Assembly (NCBI GenBank): GCA_014169315.1 | Contig: AP022133.1 | Coordinates: forward strand, 930,001-994,000 | Source: Enterobacter cloacae | GTDB lineage: Bacteria; Pseudomonadota; Gammaproteobacteria; Enterobacterales; Enterobacteriaceae | Length of the DNA stretch: 64,000 nt | Direction of reading: 5' to 3' | Shown: positions 1-8,645 of the stretch, piece after piece | How the letters are laid out: each line of letters starts with the position of its first letter | Numbering within the stretch: the stretch's first letter is position 1 | Notes under the pieces: model-generated | Database searches by the model: none | Seen by the model: the letters and a program-made list of their open reading frames with translations, nothing else | Told to the model about the DNA's origin: nothing | Program-made: the position numbers and the translations under genes

Positions 1-1
1 C

Positions 2-1381
2 CTGTTAATTACCCCTGCTATTCATGCGGACACGACGAAAAACCACGTGCTGGATAATCGTGCGGCAAAAGGTGATATCACCCAACCTGGCGGCGCACGT
101 CGACTGTCAGAAGATCAGACCGCAGCTATTCGCGCTTCGCTGAATGACAAACCGGCGAAAAACATCATTCTGCTGATTGGCGATGGTATGGGTGATTCCG
201 AAATTACCGCAGCGCGAAATTATGCCGAAGGTGCCGGTGGCTTTTTTAAAGGCATTGATGCATTACCCCTTACCGGACAATATACCCATTACTCGCTGGA
301 TAAAAAAAACGGCAAACCGGATTACGTAACGGATTCCGCTGCATCTGCAACGGCCTGGTCCACCGGCGTGAAAACCTATAACGGCGCGCTGGGTGTGGAC
401 ATCCACGAAAAAGATCATCAAACCCTCCTTGAGATAGCAAAGGCGGCGGGGCTGGCAACCGGCAACGTCTCTACCGCTGAAATTCAGGATGCTACCCCGG
501 CGGCCCAGGTGTCACATGTGACATCGCGTAAGTGCTATGGCCCGTCGGTCACCAGCGAAAAATGCCCAACGAATGCGCTGGAAAAGGGCGGTAAAGGTTC
601 TATTGCCGAGCAACTGCTGAATGCGCGTGCTGACGTGACGCTGGGCGGTGGGGCGAAAACCTTTGCAGAAACCGCCACTGCGGGTGAATGGCAGGGCAAA
701 ACGCTGCGTGAGCAGGCTCAGGTGCGGGGTTATCAGATGGTGAGCGATGCCGCGTCTCTGGCCGCAGTTACCGAAGCTAACCAGAACAAACCTCTGCTGG
801 GGCTTTTCTCTGACGGCAATATGCCCGTGCGTTGGGAAGGGCCAAAAGCTTCTTACCACGGCAACATTGATAAACCTGCAGTGACCTGTACACCAAACCA
901 GAAACGCGATGCTAGCGTACCGACGCTGGCCGCGATGACGGATAAAGCCATCTCTCTGCTGAGCAAGAACGAAAAAGGCTTCTTCCTGCAGGTAGAAGGC
1001 GCGTCAATTGATAAACAAGACCATGCGGCTAATCCATGTGGTCAGATTGGCGAAACGGTAGACCTGGACGAAGCGGTGCAGAAGGCGCTGGAATTCGCGA
1101 AGAAAGACGGTAACACCCTGGTGGTGGTCACCGCTGACCATGCGCACGCCAGTCAGATCATTCCGTCAGATACCAAAGCACCAGGCCTGACTCAGGCGCT
1201 GAACACCAAAGATGGTGCGGTAATGGTGTTGAGCTATGGCAACTCTGAGGAAGAGTCTATGGAACATACCGGCACGCAGCTGCGTATTGCGGCGTACGGC
1301 CCGCATGCGGCCAACGTGGTAGGGCTGACCGATCAGACCGATCTGTTCTACACCATGAAATCCGCTCTTGGGCTGAAATAA
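2..1381 (+). CDS. phoA: Alkaline phosphatase, 5' end cut by window
   Basis: Periplasmic zinc/magnesium phosphomonoesterase that releases inorganic phosphate when phosphate is scarce. The reading frame is open from base 2, and its first codons read [15 protein letters not shown], the end of a Sec signal peptide, so the true start lies upstream of the window. The GTG at 47 is internal. The metal/active-site segment IGDGMGDSE and the nucleophile region DSAASATAW are present, as is the late metal-binding motif TADHAHAS. The sequence matches E. coli PhoA to the final LGLK. psiF follows, as in the E. coli phoA-psiF pair of the Pho regulon; the promoter is outside the window. Confidence 0.97.
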   Translation: MLITPAIHADTTKNHVLDNRAAKGDITQPGGARRLSEDQTAAIRASLNDKPAKNIILLIGDGMGDSEITAARNYAEGAGGFFKGIDALPLTGQYTHYSLDKKNGKPDYVTDSAASATAWSTGVKTYNGALGVDIHEKDHQTLLEIAKAAGLATGNVSTAEIQDATPAAQVSHVTSRKCYGPSVTSEKCPTNALEKGGKGSIAEQLLNARADVTLGGGAKTFAETATAGEWQGKTLREQAQVRGYQMVSDAASLAAVTEANQNKPLLGLFSDGNMPVRWEGPKASYHGNIDKPAVTCTPNQKRDASVPTLAAMTDKAISLLSKNEKGFFLQVEGASIDKQDHAANPCGQIGETVDLDEAVQKALEFAKKDGNTLVVVTADHAHASQIIPSDTKAPGLTQALNTKDGAVMVLSYGNSEEESMEHTGTQLRIAAYGPHAANVVGLTDQTDLFYTMKSALGLK

Positions 1382-1388
1382 GAGAGAC

Positions 1389-1424
1389 ACCCGGTAGAAA
1401 TTATGGCTGCCGGGTGGTTTTTTT
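1389..1424 (+). terminator. Rho-independent terminator after phoA
   Basis: Nine-base stem ACCCGGTAG / CTGCCGGGT (one G-T pair) with a nine-base loop, followed by GG and a run of T. It sits 8 bases after the phoA stop and would reduce read-through into psiF. Confidence 0.85.
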
Positions 1425-1473
1425 CCTGTCACAGAGCCAGACTTAGCGTGTATGTTCACAAAAGGATGGTGTA

Positions 1474-1794
1474 ATGAAAGCAACAATACTGGTTACCTTG
1501 CTCTCAGGTATGTTCCTGATGGCTTCGGCGAACGCGGAAGAAAAAACATTAACCCCTCAACAACAGCGCATGACTACCTGTAACCAACAGGCAACAGCGA
1601 AGACTCTGAAAGGCGATGCCCGCAAGACCTATATGAGCGATTGTCTCAAAAATGGTGCATCCAAACCGGATGAGAAAAGCCTGACGCCACAGCAACAAAA
1701 AATGCGGGAATGTAACGCTCAGGCCACTGAACAATCACTGAAAGGTGACGATCGTAAGAAGTTTATGAGCGGTTGCCTGAAGAAAAAATCATAG
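1474..1794 (+). CDS. psiF: PsiF, phosphate-starvation-inducible protein
   Basis: Small secreted protein (106 aa) of unknown biochemical role, known in E. coli as phosphate-starvation inducible. An N-terminal signal peptide of about 21 residues ends at ANA. The mature part is two tandem PsiF repeats, each opening with a LTPQQQ motif and carrying two spaced cysteines (MTTCNQQA...SDCLK and MRECNAQA...SGCLK), which suggests one disulfide per repeat. AAGGATG upstream is a fair ribosome binding site. It follows phoA in the same direction, the expected Pho-regulon context. Confidence 0.93.
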   Translation: MKATILVTLLSGMFLMASANAEEKTLTPQQQRMTTCNQQATAKTLKGDARKTYMSDCLKNGASKPDEKSLTPQQQKMRECNAQATEQSLKGDDRKKFMSGCLKKKS

Positions 1795-1801
1795 TTCTAA
1801 C

Positions 1802-1827
1802 GGGTGAGTCGTTGTCCTGGCTCACCC
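1802..1827 (+). terminator. Hairpin after psiF
   Basis: GGGTGAGTC / GGCTCACCC inverted repeat with an eight-base loop, starting 8 bases after the psiF stop. It is followed by AAAATTT rather than a clean T run, so termination is likely but weaker. It also covers the farthest upstream possible start of dgcC (GTG at 1804), arguing against that start. Confidence 0.55.
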
Positions 1828-1835
1828 AAAATTTC

Positions 1836-1866
1836 ATACTTTCCCCGAAAACCCCCTCTCTATAAT
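1836..1866 (+). promoter_or_regulatory. Candidate dgcC promoter
   Basis: A perfect -10 hexamer TATAAT at 1861-1866 lies about 30 bases before the ATG chosen for dgcC; the -35 region is weak (ATACTT-like near 1836). In E. coli this promoter is activated by CsgD, and a poor -35 would fit an activator-dependent promoter. A near-palindrome GGGAAATATT/AATATTCCC at 1869-1891 follows. Confidence 0.4.
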
Positions 1867-1896
1867 TTGGGAAATATTTCAGAATATTCCCAAAAA

Positions 1897-3000
1897 ATGA
1901 TGAATGATGAAAATTTTTACAATAAAGAGAGTATTCGGGAAGAGTGGCATCAAAACCTTTCTCAGGATGACTCGCATCGTACGGGCATTCGCTTTGCCCG
2001 GCGGGTTCGGCTGGCACGAATGGTCGGGCTGGCAGCGATGTTCTTCCCCATTGCCGGAGTACTGGTAACCCAGTTTCTGGCTGGCGGCTGGTGGTTGTTG
2101 CTGGTTGGCTGGGCGTTTGTCTGGCCTCATCTTGCCTGGCAGATTACCTGTCGTGCTCCCGATCCTTTTCGCCGCGAAATCGTAAACCTGAAGGTCGATG
2201 CCGTCATCGCCGGGGTATGGATTGGCCTGATGGGAGGAAATGCCCTGCCCACGACCGCACTGGTCATGATGATAGGTATGAATATGATGGGATCGGGTGG
2301 CTGTCGCTTATTCCTTGCTGGCGTGACCATGACCCTGCTGTCGGCCGTGGTGACGTTATCATTGACCGGCAGAATCGTGACGTTCTCTCCCGAGCCGCTG
2401 GAGTGGTGGCTGACTCTGCCCGTTTTTATGCTGTATCCCATGCTCTTTGCCTGGGTGAGCCACCAGACCGCGGTCCGGCTGGCAGAAAATAGACACCGAC
2501 TGGAACTGATGAGCACCCACGATGGCATGACAGGTGTCTTCAACCGCCGCCACTGGGAGACGCTCCTGCGTAACGAATATGAACAGTGCCGTCACAACCA
2601 CCGGCAGACGACAATTTTGCTCATCGATATCGATCACTTTAAGGGGATTAACGACACCTGGGGGCACGATGTGGGTGACGAAGCGATTATCGCCATCACT
2701 CGCCAGCTACAGATGACGCTACGTTCAGGGGATTTTATTGGCCGTTTCGGTGGGGATGAGTTCGCGATAATTATGTCCGGAACGCCTGCCGAAAATGCGA
2801 TCGCCGCAATGTCACGTGTTCACGAGCGGCTGAAAAAACTGTCGTTACCCGGCGCACCCTCAGAGCGGCTGCGCATTAGCGTAGGTGTGGCTCCCTGGAG
2901 TACACAGTTTGGTCACTACCGCGAGTGGTTAAAAGCGGCAGACATTGCGCTGTATAAAGCCAAAAATGCCGGACGGGGTCGTACCGAGGTGGCCGCCTGA
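1897..3000 (+). CDS. dgcC: Diguanylate cyclase DgcC (AdrA/YaiC)
   Basis: Inner-membrane enzyme that makes cyclic di-GMP from two GTP; in E. coli and Salmonella it is switched on by CsgD and stimulates cellulose synthesis. The N-terminal half is a hydrophobic MASE2-type sensor with several membrane segments. The C-terminal half is a GGDEF domain with the intact signature GGDEF at about residues 285-289 and an inhibitory I-site RSGD five residues before it, so an active, product-inhibited cyclase is expected. The frame is open back to a GTG at 1804, but that lies in the psiF hairpin and before the TATAAT box. I chose ATG 1897 (ATG 1900 equally possible), which aligns with the E. coli MNDENF start region. 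Confidence 0.93.
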   Translation: MMNDENFYNKESIREEWHQNLSQDDSHRTGIRFARRVRLARMVGLAAMFFPIAGVLVTQFLAGGWWLLLVGWAFVWPHLAWQITCRAPDPFRREIVNLKVDAVIAGVWIGLMGGNALPTTALVMMIGMNMMGSGGCRLFLAGVTMTLLSAVVTLSLTGRIVTFSPEPLEWWLTLPVFMLYPMLFAWVSHQTAVRLAENRHRLELMSTHDGMTGVFNRRHWETLLRNEYEQCRHNHRQTTILLIDIDHFKGINDTWGHDVGDEAIIAITRQLQMTLRSGDFIGRFGGDEFAIIMSGTPAENAIAAMSRVHERLKKLSLPGAPSERLRISVGVAPWSTQFGHYREWLKAADIALYKAKNAGRGRTEVAA

Positions 3001-3015
3001 CGCCCGGCAGGGGGA

Positions 3016-3825
3016 TCAGGATTTACTCAGCTTTTCTGATTTTTCCATGCATTTGACCATTGCCTCAATGACGGCCGCGCGGAACCCGCGTTCTTCCAGC
3101 ACACGCACTGCTTCAATGGTGGTTCCCCCCGGGGAGCAGACCATATCTTTCAGTTCACCCGGGTGTTTGCCGGTTTCCAGTACCATTTTTGCCGAGCCCA
3201 TGACGGCCTGCGCGGCAAATTTATAAGCCTGCGCGCGCGGCATACCGCCCAGCACAGCCGCGTCAGCCATGGCTTCAATAAACATAAAGACATACGCGGG
3301 AGCCGAGCCGCTTACGCCCACAACCGGGTGGATCATTGACTCGGCAATCACTTCCGCTTCACCGAAGCAGCGGAAAATGTTCAGGACATCTGCCACATCT
3401 TCCGTGGTGACCAGCGCGTTCGGCGTGATGGACGTCATACCGGCGTTGACCAGTGATGGGGTATTGGGCATCGCACGGACGATTTTACGGTCATGGCCCA
3501 GCGCACGCGCCAGTTGATCGAGGGTAACGCCCGCCGCAATTGAAACGACCAGCGTCTCTTTGTTCAGGCTGGAGGTGATTTCGCTCAGCACTTTGATCAT
3601 GATGTTGGGTTTAACGGCTCCAAAGACGATATCCGCCACCTGAGCCACTTCCTGCGCGCTTTCGGCAGCGTTAATTCCGTATTCATCGTGCAGTGCGGCG
3701 ACTTTATCCGGTGATGGGGTATAGACCCAAATCTGCCCCGGCAGCACCTGGCCGCTGGCAATCAGGCCACCCAGGATGGCTTTACCCATATTACCGCAGC
3801 CGATAAACCCGATTTTTTTCTCCAT
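3016..3825 (-). CDS. proC: Pyrroline-5-carboxylate reductase
   Basis: Last step of proline synthesis: NAD(P)H-dependent reduction of pyrroline-5-carboxylate, in the cytosol. The N-terminal Rossmann motif GFIGCGNMG binds the cofactor. The C-terminal helical dimer domain carries the family segment around SGSAPAYVFMFIEAMADA and a SPGGTT stretch. Length 269 aa equals E. coli ProC. There are two adjacent ATGs; the second (3825) is five bases from GGAGAG and matches E. coli, so it is preferred over 3828. Converges with dgcC and diverges from yaiI, as in E. coli. Confidence 0.96.
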   Translation of the reverse strand: MEKKIGFIGCGNMGKAILGGLIASGQVLPGQIWVYTPSPDKVAALHDEYGINAAESAQEVAQVADIVFGAVKPNIMIKVLSEITSSLNKETLVVSIAAGVTLDQLARALGHDRKIVRAMPNTPSLVNAGMTSITPNALVTTEDVADVLNIFRCFGEAEVIAESMIHPVVGVSGSAPAYVFMFIEAMADAAVLGGMPRAQAYKFAAQAVMGSAKMVLETGKHPGELKDMVCSPGGTTIEAVRVLEERGFRAAVIEAMVKCMEKSEKLSKS

Positions 3826-3930
3826 CATGTCTCTCCGTTATTATGCGTTGTTGTCTCTGATTGATAGCTTTATAGCTTAACAATGAAAAGCAGGCGACAA
3901 TAGCCATCATTGTGATACCGGGGAGACAAC

Positions 3931-4389
3931 ATGGCGATTTGGGTTGATGCGGACGCCTGTCCGAATGTGATTAAAGAGATTTTGTTCCGCGCTGCCGAGC
4001 GCGTGCAGATGCCGCTTACGCTGGTGGCGAACCAGAATATCCGCGTGCCGCCGTCGAAATTTATTCGCTCGCTGCGGGTGCCCGCCGGGTTTGATGTGGC
4101 AGATAATGAAATTGTGCGTCTGTGCAGCGCTGAAGATCTGGTGATCACCGCGGATATCCCGCTGGCTGCGGAAGTGCTGGAGAAAGGCGCGGCGGCGCTA
4201 AACCCTCGTGGTGAGCGTTATTCACCCGCGACCATCCGGGAAAAACTCACTATGCGAGATTTTATGGATACGCTGCGTGCCAGCGGCGTGCAGACCGGTG
4301 GACCGGACAGCTTATCCCAGCGTGACCGTCAGCAGTTTGCCGCTGAGCTGGATAAATGGCTACTGGAAGTGAAGCGCCGCACCGCGTAA
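3931..4389 (+). CDS. yaiI: YaiI, UPF0178 family protein
   Basis: Conserved 152-residue cytosolic protein of the YaiI/YqxD (UPF0178) family. The function is not established; the fold is related to PIN-like nucleases in family descriptions. The N-terminal [15 protein letters not shown] and the central [16 protein letters not shown] hold conserved aspartates of the family. It starts at ATG after GGGGAGA and stands alone between proC and aroL, its usual place in enterobacteria. Confidence 0.9.
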   Translation: MAIWVDADACPNVIKEILFRAAERVQMPLTLVANQNIRVPPSKFIRSLRVPAGFDVADNEIVRLCSAEDLVITADIPLAAEVLEKGAAALNPRGERYSPATIREKLTMRDFMDTLRASGVQTGGPDSLSQRDRQQFAAELDKWLLEVKRRTA

Positions 4390-4433
4390 TGATAACCATT
4401 GTCAAATTGTGGTACAGTGTGGCCTCCACAGGG

Positions 4434-4496
4434 TTGTCATCCCGTACCGCTTTGCAGTAAAGTTAACGCAACATCTTCTGCAATCATTTCTTTACA
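4434..4496 (+). promoter_or_regulatory. Candidate aroL promoter with TyrR-like box
   Basis: TTGTCA (4434-4439) and TAAAGT (4458-4463) are spaced by 18 bases. Downstream, TGCAAT-N6-TTTACA at 4479-4496 matches the TyrR box TGTAAA-N6-TTTACA with two mismatches in the left arm. E. coli aroL is repressed by TyrR (and TrpR), so an operator here is expected. The exact assignment is by eye only. Confidence 0.4.
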
Positions 4497-4533
4497 GTCT
4501 TCAGCCTTCCGGCATCAAGGGGAACACCTGGTT

Positions 4534-5058
4534 ATGAACCAACCCATCTTTTTAGTTGGCCCCCGCGGCTGTGGGAAAACCACCGTTGGTCTTGCACTGG
4601 CACGCGCGTGTCAAAGCCAGTTTATTGATACCGACCACTGGCTGCAGGAGCATGCTGGTCAAACCATCGCAGAGATTGTCGAAAAAGAGGGCTGGGAAAG
4701 CTTTCGCGCACGTGAAACCGCTGCGCTGGAAGCAGTAACGGCACCGGCAACCGTGATTGCAACGGGGGGCGGTATTATTCTGGCGGAGTACAATCGCCAG
4801 TTTCTGCGCGAAAAAGGGATTGTGATTTACCTCTGTGCGCCGGTGTCTACCCTGGTGGGAAGGCTGGAAGCGTTTCCGGAAGAGGGGCAGCGCCCGACGT
4901 TGACCGGAAAACCGATAAGCGAAGAGGTCAGCGACGTGTTGGCTGAACGCGATGCGTTATACCGTGAGGCAGCACATCATGTTGTGGATGCCTCTGTCTC
5001 CCCGGAGCAGGTTGTTGATTCTGTTGTCACCGCGCTACGTTTAGCCCGGGCCAGTTAA
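4534..5058 (+). CDS. aroL: Shikimate kinase II
   Basis: Phosphorylates shikimate at the 3-OH with ATP in the aromatic amino acid pathway; the high-affinity isozyme in E. coli. The P-loop GPRGCGKTT lies at residues 8-16, the shikimate-binding DTDHW follows, then the central GGG (ATGGGIIL) and the LID-region RPTLTGKP. The frame is open back to 4399, but the start at ATG 4534 gives 174 aa, the same as E. coli AroL, and begins with the conserved [19 protein letters not shown] lies about 11 bases upstream. yaiA and aroM follow in the same direction. Confidence 0.95.
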   Translation: MNQPIFLVGPRGCGKTTVGLALARACQSQFIDTDHWLQEHAGQTIAEIVEKEGWESFRARETAALEAVTAPATVIATGGGIILAEYNRQFLREKGIVIYLCAPVSTLVGRLEAFPEEGQRPTLTGKPISEEVSDVLAERDALYREAAHHVVDASVSPEQVVDSVVTALRLARAS

Positions 5059-5104
5059 CGGGCATCTATACTTATAGTTCACCCCCCGACTCGCTGGATG
5101 AACT

Positions 5105-5296
5105 ATGCCAAACAGACCTCCTTACCCTCGCAGTGCACGCGTTGTTACCGTCGAAAAAGGCCATCCCGGGCATACTTTGACCTGGTATCAGCTGCGTGCC
5201 GATTATCCCCATCCGGACTCGTTAATTAGCGAACACGAGACGGAACAGGAAGCGCTGGATGCCAAACAGCGTTATGAAGATCCCGAAAAGTCCTGA
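5105..5296 (+). CDS. yaiA: YaiA family protein
   Basis: Small protein (63 aa) of unknown function, same length and clearly the same family as E. coli YaiA: N-terminal [15 protein letters not shown], then [21 protein letters not shown]. No signal peptide, membrane segment or known catalytic motif is visible. It lies 46 bases after aroL with no terminator between them, so it is probably co-transcribed and under TyrR control, as reported for aroL-yaiA-aroM in E. coli. Confidence 0.88.
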   Translation: MPNRPPYPRSARVVTVEKGHPGHTLTWYQLRADYPHPDSLISEHETEQEALDAKQRYEDPEKS

Positions 5297-5402
5297 ACAC
5301 AATCTCAATGTGCACATTACCGTGCATGAGTCACACTTTTCATTCATTGGAAATGTTAAGCAGGAGTTAATATTTAGTTATTACAGGTGGATTCGGAAAG
5401 GC

Positions 5403-5438
5403 CAGCTGATCTTTACATTTCGCGGTAGGGATCAGCTG
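5403..5438. repeat. Inverted repeat in yaiA-aroM spacer
   Basis: Perfect nine-base arms CAGCTGATC (5403-5411) and GATCAGCTG (5430-5438) around an 18-base loop. No T run follows, so it is not a simple terminator. The 237-base spacer has no other recognisable element. Confidence 0.5.
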
Positions 5439-5533
5439 CTACGCTTGGGGCTGTTTTGGTGAAAAAACGAACTGTGCAGCGTGGTGAGCCTGTACCTGTG
5501 TGATGGCTGTGGTGGTAATGGAAGGCGATCAAA

Positions 5534-6211
5534 ATGAAGGCGACGTTGGCGATCCTCACCATTGGTGTGGTCCCTGTAAGCGAAGTGTTACCGCTCTTAA
5601 CAGAGCATGTCTCTGAACAACAGATCACGCATCTTAGCCTGTTGGGTAAGATGAGTCGGGAAGAGGTCATGGAAGACTACGCTGTAGAAGAGGGGGAGGA
5701 TCCCCTGCCGACGTTATTAAGTGACGGTAAACTGGCGAATGTGTCACGTCCGAAAATCGAGCGCTCTCTTCAGGGGGTAATTGAAGTGCTTGATAACCAA
5801 GGTTATGACGTCATTTTACTGATGAGTACCGCGCCGATTAAGGGATTCATTGCGCGTAATGCCATTTTACTGGAGCCGCTACGGATTATTCCTCCGCTGG
5901 TGGCCTCCATTGTTGACGGGCATCAGGTGGGGGTAATTGTCCCTCTTGAGGCGCTTCTGGATAACCAGGCGGCAAAATGGCAAGTGCTGGAAAAAACGCC
6001 GCTGTATGCGCTGGCGAATCCCGTCTGGGATAGTGAGGCCGCGCTCATTGCGGCAGGGGAGACGTTGCTGGAAAGAGGGGCTGATGTGCTTATCCTGGAC
6101 TGCCTCGGGTTCCATCAACATCATCGTGATTTACTGCAAAAGGCGCTTGATGTACCGGTGTTGTTATCCAATGTTCTGATGGCCCGGCTGGCGTCAGAAT
6201 TACTGGCATAA
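5534..6211 (+). CDS. aroM: AroM family protein
   Basis: Cytosolic protein of 225 aa, the same length as E. coli AroM. The family is related to Asp/Glu racemase-like proteins, but its role is unknown; it is linked to aromatic biosynthesis only by its operon and TyrR regulation. Conserved stretches visible are [12 protein letters not shown] near the N-terminus, the central [28 protein letters not shown], and [12 protein letters not shown] near residue 190. Start ATG 5534 is preceded by a GGAAGGCG region. Confidence 0.9.
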   Translation: MKATLAILTIGVVPVSEVLPLLTEHVSEQQITHLSLLGKMSREEVMEDYAVEEGEDPLPTLLSDGKLANVSRPKIERSLQGVIEVLDNQGYDVILLMSTAPIKGFIARNAILLEPLRIIPPLVASIVDGHQVGVIVPLEALLDNQAAKWQVLEKTPLYALANPVWDSEAALIAAGETLLERGADVLILDCLGFHQHHRDLLQKALDVPVLLSNVLMARLASELLA

Positions 6212-6264
6212 TGATTTTACGTGACAGGTCATGAGCATGGCCCCTATAGTGGATTTTTATCTAA

Positions 6265-6570
<306 letters not shown>

Positions 6571-6581
6571 ACGGTTTAATA

Positions 6582-6617
6582 CCCTCTCCCTTTTGGGGAG
6601 AGGGTCAGAGTGAGGGG
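6582..6617. repeat. REP-like hairpin between ppnP and rdgC
   Basis: CCCTCTCCC / GGGGAGAGGG hairpin followed by a GTGAGGGG tail, sitting between two converging genes. The same core recurs at 8563, 18364, 31889 and 44985 in this window. It may also stop transcription from both sides. Confidence 0.7.
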
Positions 6618-6618
6618 A

Positions 6619-7533
6619 TTACCTCTGCGCTTCTCCGCCGAGGCCTTCCACCAGACTCTGAATCAACGCCGCCAGTTCCCCGGTCATCAGGATAAAATCG
6701 GCGTCAAAGCGCTGGGCGTAATCTTCCCTGTCGATATCTTCGTTCTGATCGCGCAGTTCATCGCAGAACTTCAGGCGCTTCACGGAGCCGTCGTCGCACA
6801 TCACAAACTGAATACGTTGCTGCCAGTCGAGAGCCAGTTTGGTTACCACTTTGCCCGCTTCAATGTGCACGGCGATTTCGTCGCTCACCAGCTCCTGTTT
6901 CTTCGCGCGGATCACACCGCCATCTTCCAGCAGGGCTTTTAGCTCGGCTTCATCCAGCAACTGGAAGCCCTGTGCGGCAGTACCGCTGCGCACCCACTCG
7001 GTCAGCGTCAGCTCGATAGGCGTTTCCATTGCCAGTGGAACCACCGGTAAAGAGCCGAGGCTCTTACGCAGCAGGGCCAGCGTATCTTCCGCTTTCTTAG
7101 CACTGGCGCAGTCCACCATGATCAGCCCGTTGACGGTATCGATCCACATCATGGTCTGGCTAAAGCGGCTAAATGCGCGTGGCAGCAGAGAGTGCAGCAC
7201 TTCATCTTTCAGTGAATCTTTTTCGGTCTTTTTCAGCTTGCGGCCCTGTTCGGCTTCCAGCTTGAAAATTTTCGCTTCGAGAGCTTGCTTCACCACCGGT
7301 GTCGGCAGGATTTTCTCTTCCTTACGGGCACAAACGATGATTTGACCGGTGCTGCTGGCATGGGTCAGTGCATCGCTTTGTGAACCCATTGGAGGAACCC
7401 AACCGGTTTTTGCCATATCCTGGCTACCGCAAGGGGAAAAGGTATAAGCGGCTAACTGTTTTTCCATCTCTTCTGCACGCAGCGAAACGTCGCGGCTGAG
7501 ACGGTAAACCATCAAATTTTTGAACCACAGCAT
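6619..7533 (-). CDS. rdgC: Recombination-associated protein RdgC
   Basis: Nucleoid-associated ring-shaped dimer that binds DNA without sequence preference and limits RecA-dependent recombination. The 304-aa product matches E. coli RdgC along its length, including [15 protein letters not shown] at the start, [16 protein letters not shown], and the C-terminal [16 protein letters not shown]. The frame extends four codons upstream (7545), but MLWFKNL at 7533 is the family start. It is transcribed away from mak. Confidence 0.96.
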   Translation of the reverse strand: MLWFKNLMVYRLSRDVSLRAEEMEKQLAAYTFSPCGSQDMAKTGWVPPMGSQSDALTHASSTGQIIVCARKEEKILPTPVVKQALEAKIFKLEAEQGRKLKKTEKDSLKDEVLHSLLPRAFSRFSQTMMWIDTVNGLIMVDCASAKKAEDTLALLRKSLGSLPVVPLAMETPIELTLTEWVRSGTAAQGFQLLDEAELKALLEDGGVIRAKKQELVSDEIAVHIEAGKVVTKLALDWQQRIQFVMCDDGSVKRLKFCDELRDQNEDIDREDYAQRFDADFILMTGELAALIQSLVEGLGGEAQR

Positions 7534-7656
7534 GATAATTTCCACGGCCTTGTCGTTAAATCAGCGGGCATGATAACGAATTGTCGCATCGCTTGCATTG
7601 CTAATCGGGAAGCGTGCTTCTACTCTGTTGATAATCAGAATAATGAGGAGAGTCTT

Positions 7657-8562
7657 GTGCGTATTGGGATTGATTTGGGCGGCACCAAAACAGAAGTCAT
7701 TGCACTGAGCGAGCAGGGGGAACAACTGTTTCGCCACCGCCTGCCCACGCCGCGTGATGATTATCACCAGACTATCGAGACGATTGCCCGGCTTGTCGAC
7801 ATGGCAGAGCAGGCTACTGGGCAGGTGGGCACCGTTGGGATGGGCATTCCGGGGTCGATTTCGCCTTATACCGGCGTGGTTAAAAACGCCAACTCCACCT
7901 GGCTCAATGGTCAGCCTTTTGATAAAGATTTGAGCGCGCGCCTGAATCGTGAGGTGCGCCTGGCGAATGATGCTAACTGTCTGGCGGTATCAGAAGCCAT
8001 TGACGGTGCAGCCGCAGGCGCACAGACCGTCTTTGCGGTCATCATCGGCACCGGGTGTGGTGCCGGTGTGGCCTTCGGCGGGCGCGCCCATATCGGCGGT
8101 AACGGTACGGCGGGCGAGTGGGGGCACAATCCACTGCCGTGGATGGATGAAGATGAACTCAAATACCGTGCCGAAGTGCCGTGTTATTGCGGTAAACAGG
8201 GTTGTATTGAGACGTTTATTTCCGGCACCGGTTTTGCCACCGATTACCACCGTCTGAGTGGTCAGCCCCTCAGGGGCAATGAGATTATGCGTCTGGTTGA
8301 AGAGCAGGATCCGGTTGCGGAGCTGGCGCTCAGCCGCTACGAAATGCGCCTGGCGAAATCACTGGCACATGTGGTGAATATTCTCGATCCCGACGTGATT
8401 GTACTGGGAGGCGGGATGAGCAACATTGACCGGCTGTACACCACGGTGCCGAACCTGGTGAAACCGTGGGTATTCGGCGGCGAGTGCGAAACCCCGATCC
8501 GCAAAGCGGTACACGGGGATTCCAGCGGTGTGCGCGGCGCAGCGTGGCTGTGGCCGGAATAA
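7657..8562 (+). CDS. mak: Fructokinase Mak (ROK family)
   Basis: ATP-dependent manno(fructo)kinase of the ROK family, cytosolic. The N-terminal phosphate motif is [12 protein letters not shown]. The ROK signature is complete: [20 protein letters not shown], the catalytic-region EWGHNPLP, and the zinc site [14 protein letters not shown] start at 7657 with GAGGAG six bases before it gives 301 aa, in line with E. coli Mak; the open frame back to 7570 would add 29 residues of poor quality. E. coli has araJ between mak and sbcC; here only a short repeat lies there. Confidence 0.95.
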   Translation: MRIGIDLGGTKTEVIALSEQGEQLFRHRLPTPRDDYHQTIETIARLVDMAEQATGQVGTVGMGIPGSISPYTGVVKNANSTWLNGQPFDKDLSARLNREVRLANDANCLAVSEAIDGAAAGAQTVFAVIIGTGCGAGVAFGGRAHIGGNGTAGEWGHNPLPWMDEDELKYRAEVPCYCGKQGCIETFISGTGFATDYHRLSGQPLRGNEIMRLVEEQDPVAELALSRYEMRLAKSLAHVVNILDPDVIVLGGGMSNIDRLYTTVPNLVKPWVFGGECETPIRKAVHGDSSGVRGAAWLWPE

Positions 8563-8636
8563 AAGCAAAACTGTTTTTAGTGTTTGTTCCCTCTCCCTGT
8601 GGGAGAGGGCCAGGGTGAGGGCATCAGACCGCACAG
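8563..8636. repeat. REP-like element, deleted copy of composite repeat
   Basis: Contains AAGCAAAAC, GTGTTTGTTCC, the hairpin CCTCTCCC-TGT-GGGAGAGG, then CAGGGTGAGGGCATCAG and CCGCACAG. The same blocks occur in the same order at 31889-31976, where a GGCAAC/GTTGCC hairpin lies between the first two; that hairpin is missing here. It sits between the converging mak and sbcC genes. Confidence 0.7.
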
Positions 8637-8645
8637 ATCCAACAC

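Noticed and set aside
5259-5462. 67-codon frame after yaiA
   Set aside because: Starts inside yaiA in another frame and covers the inverted repeat; product not like any family I know.
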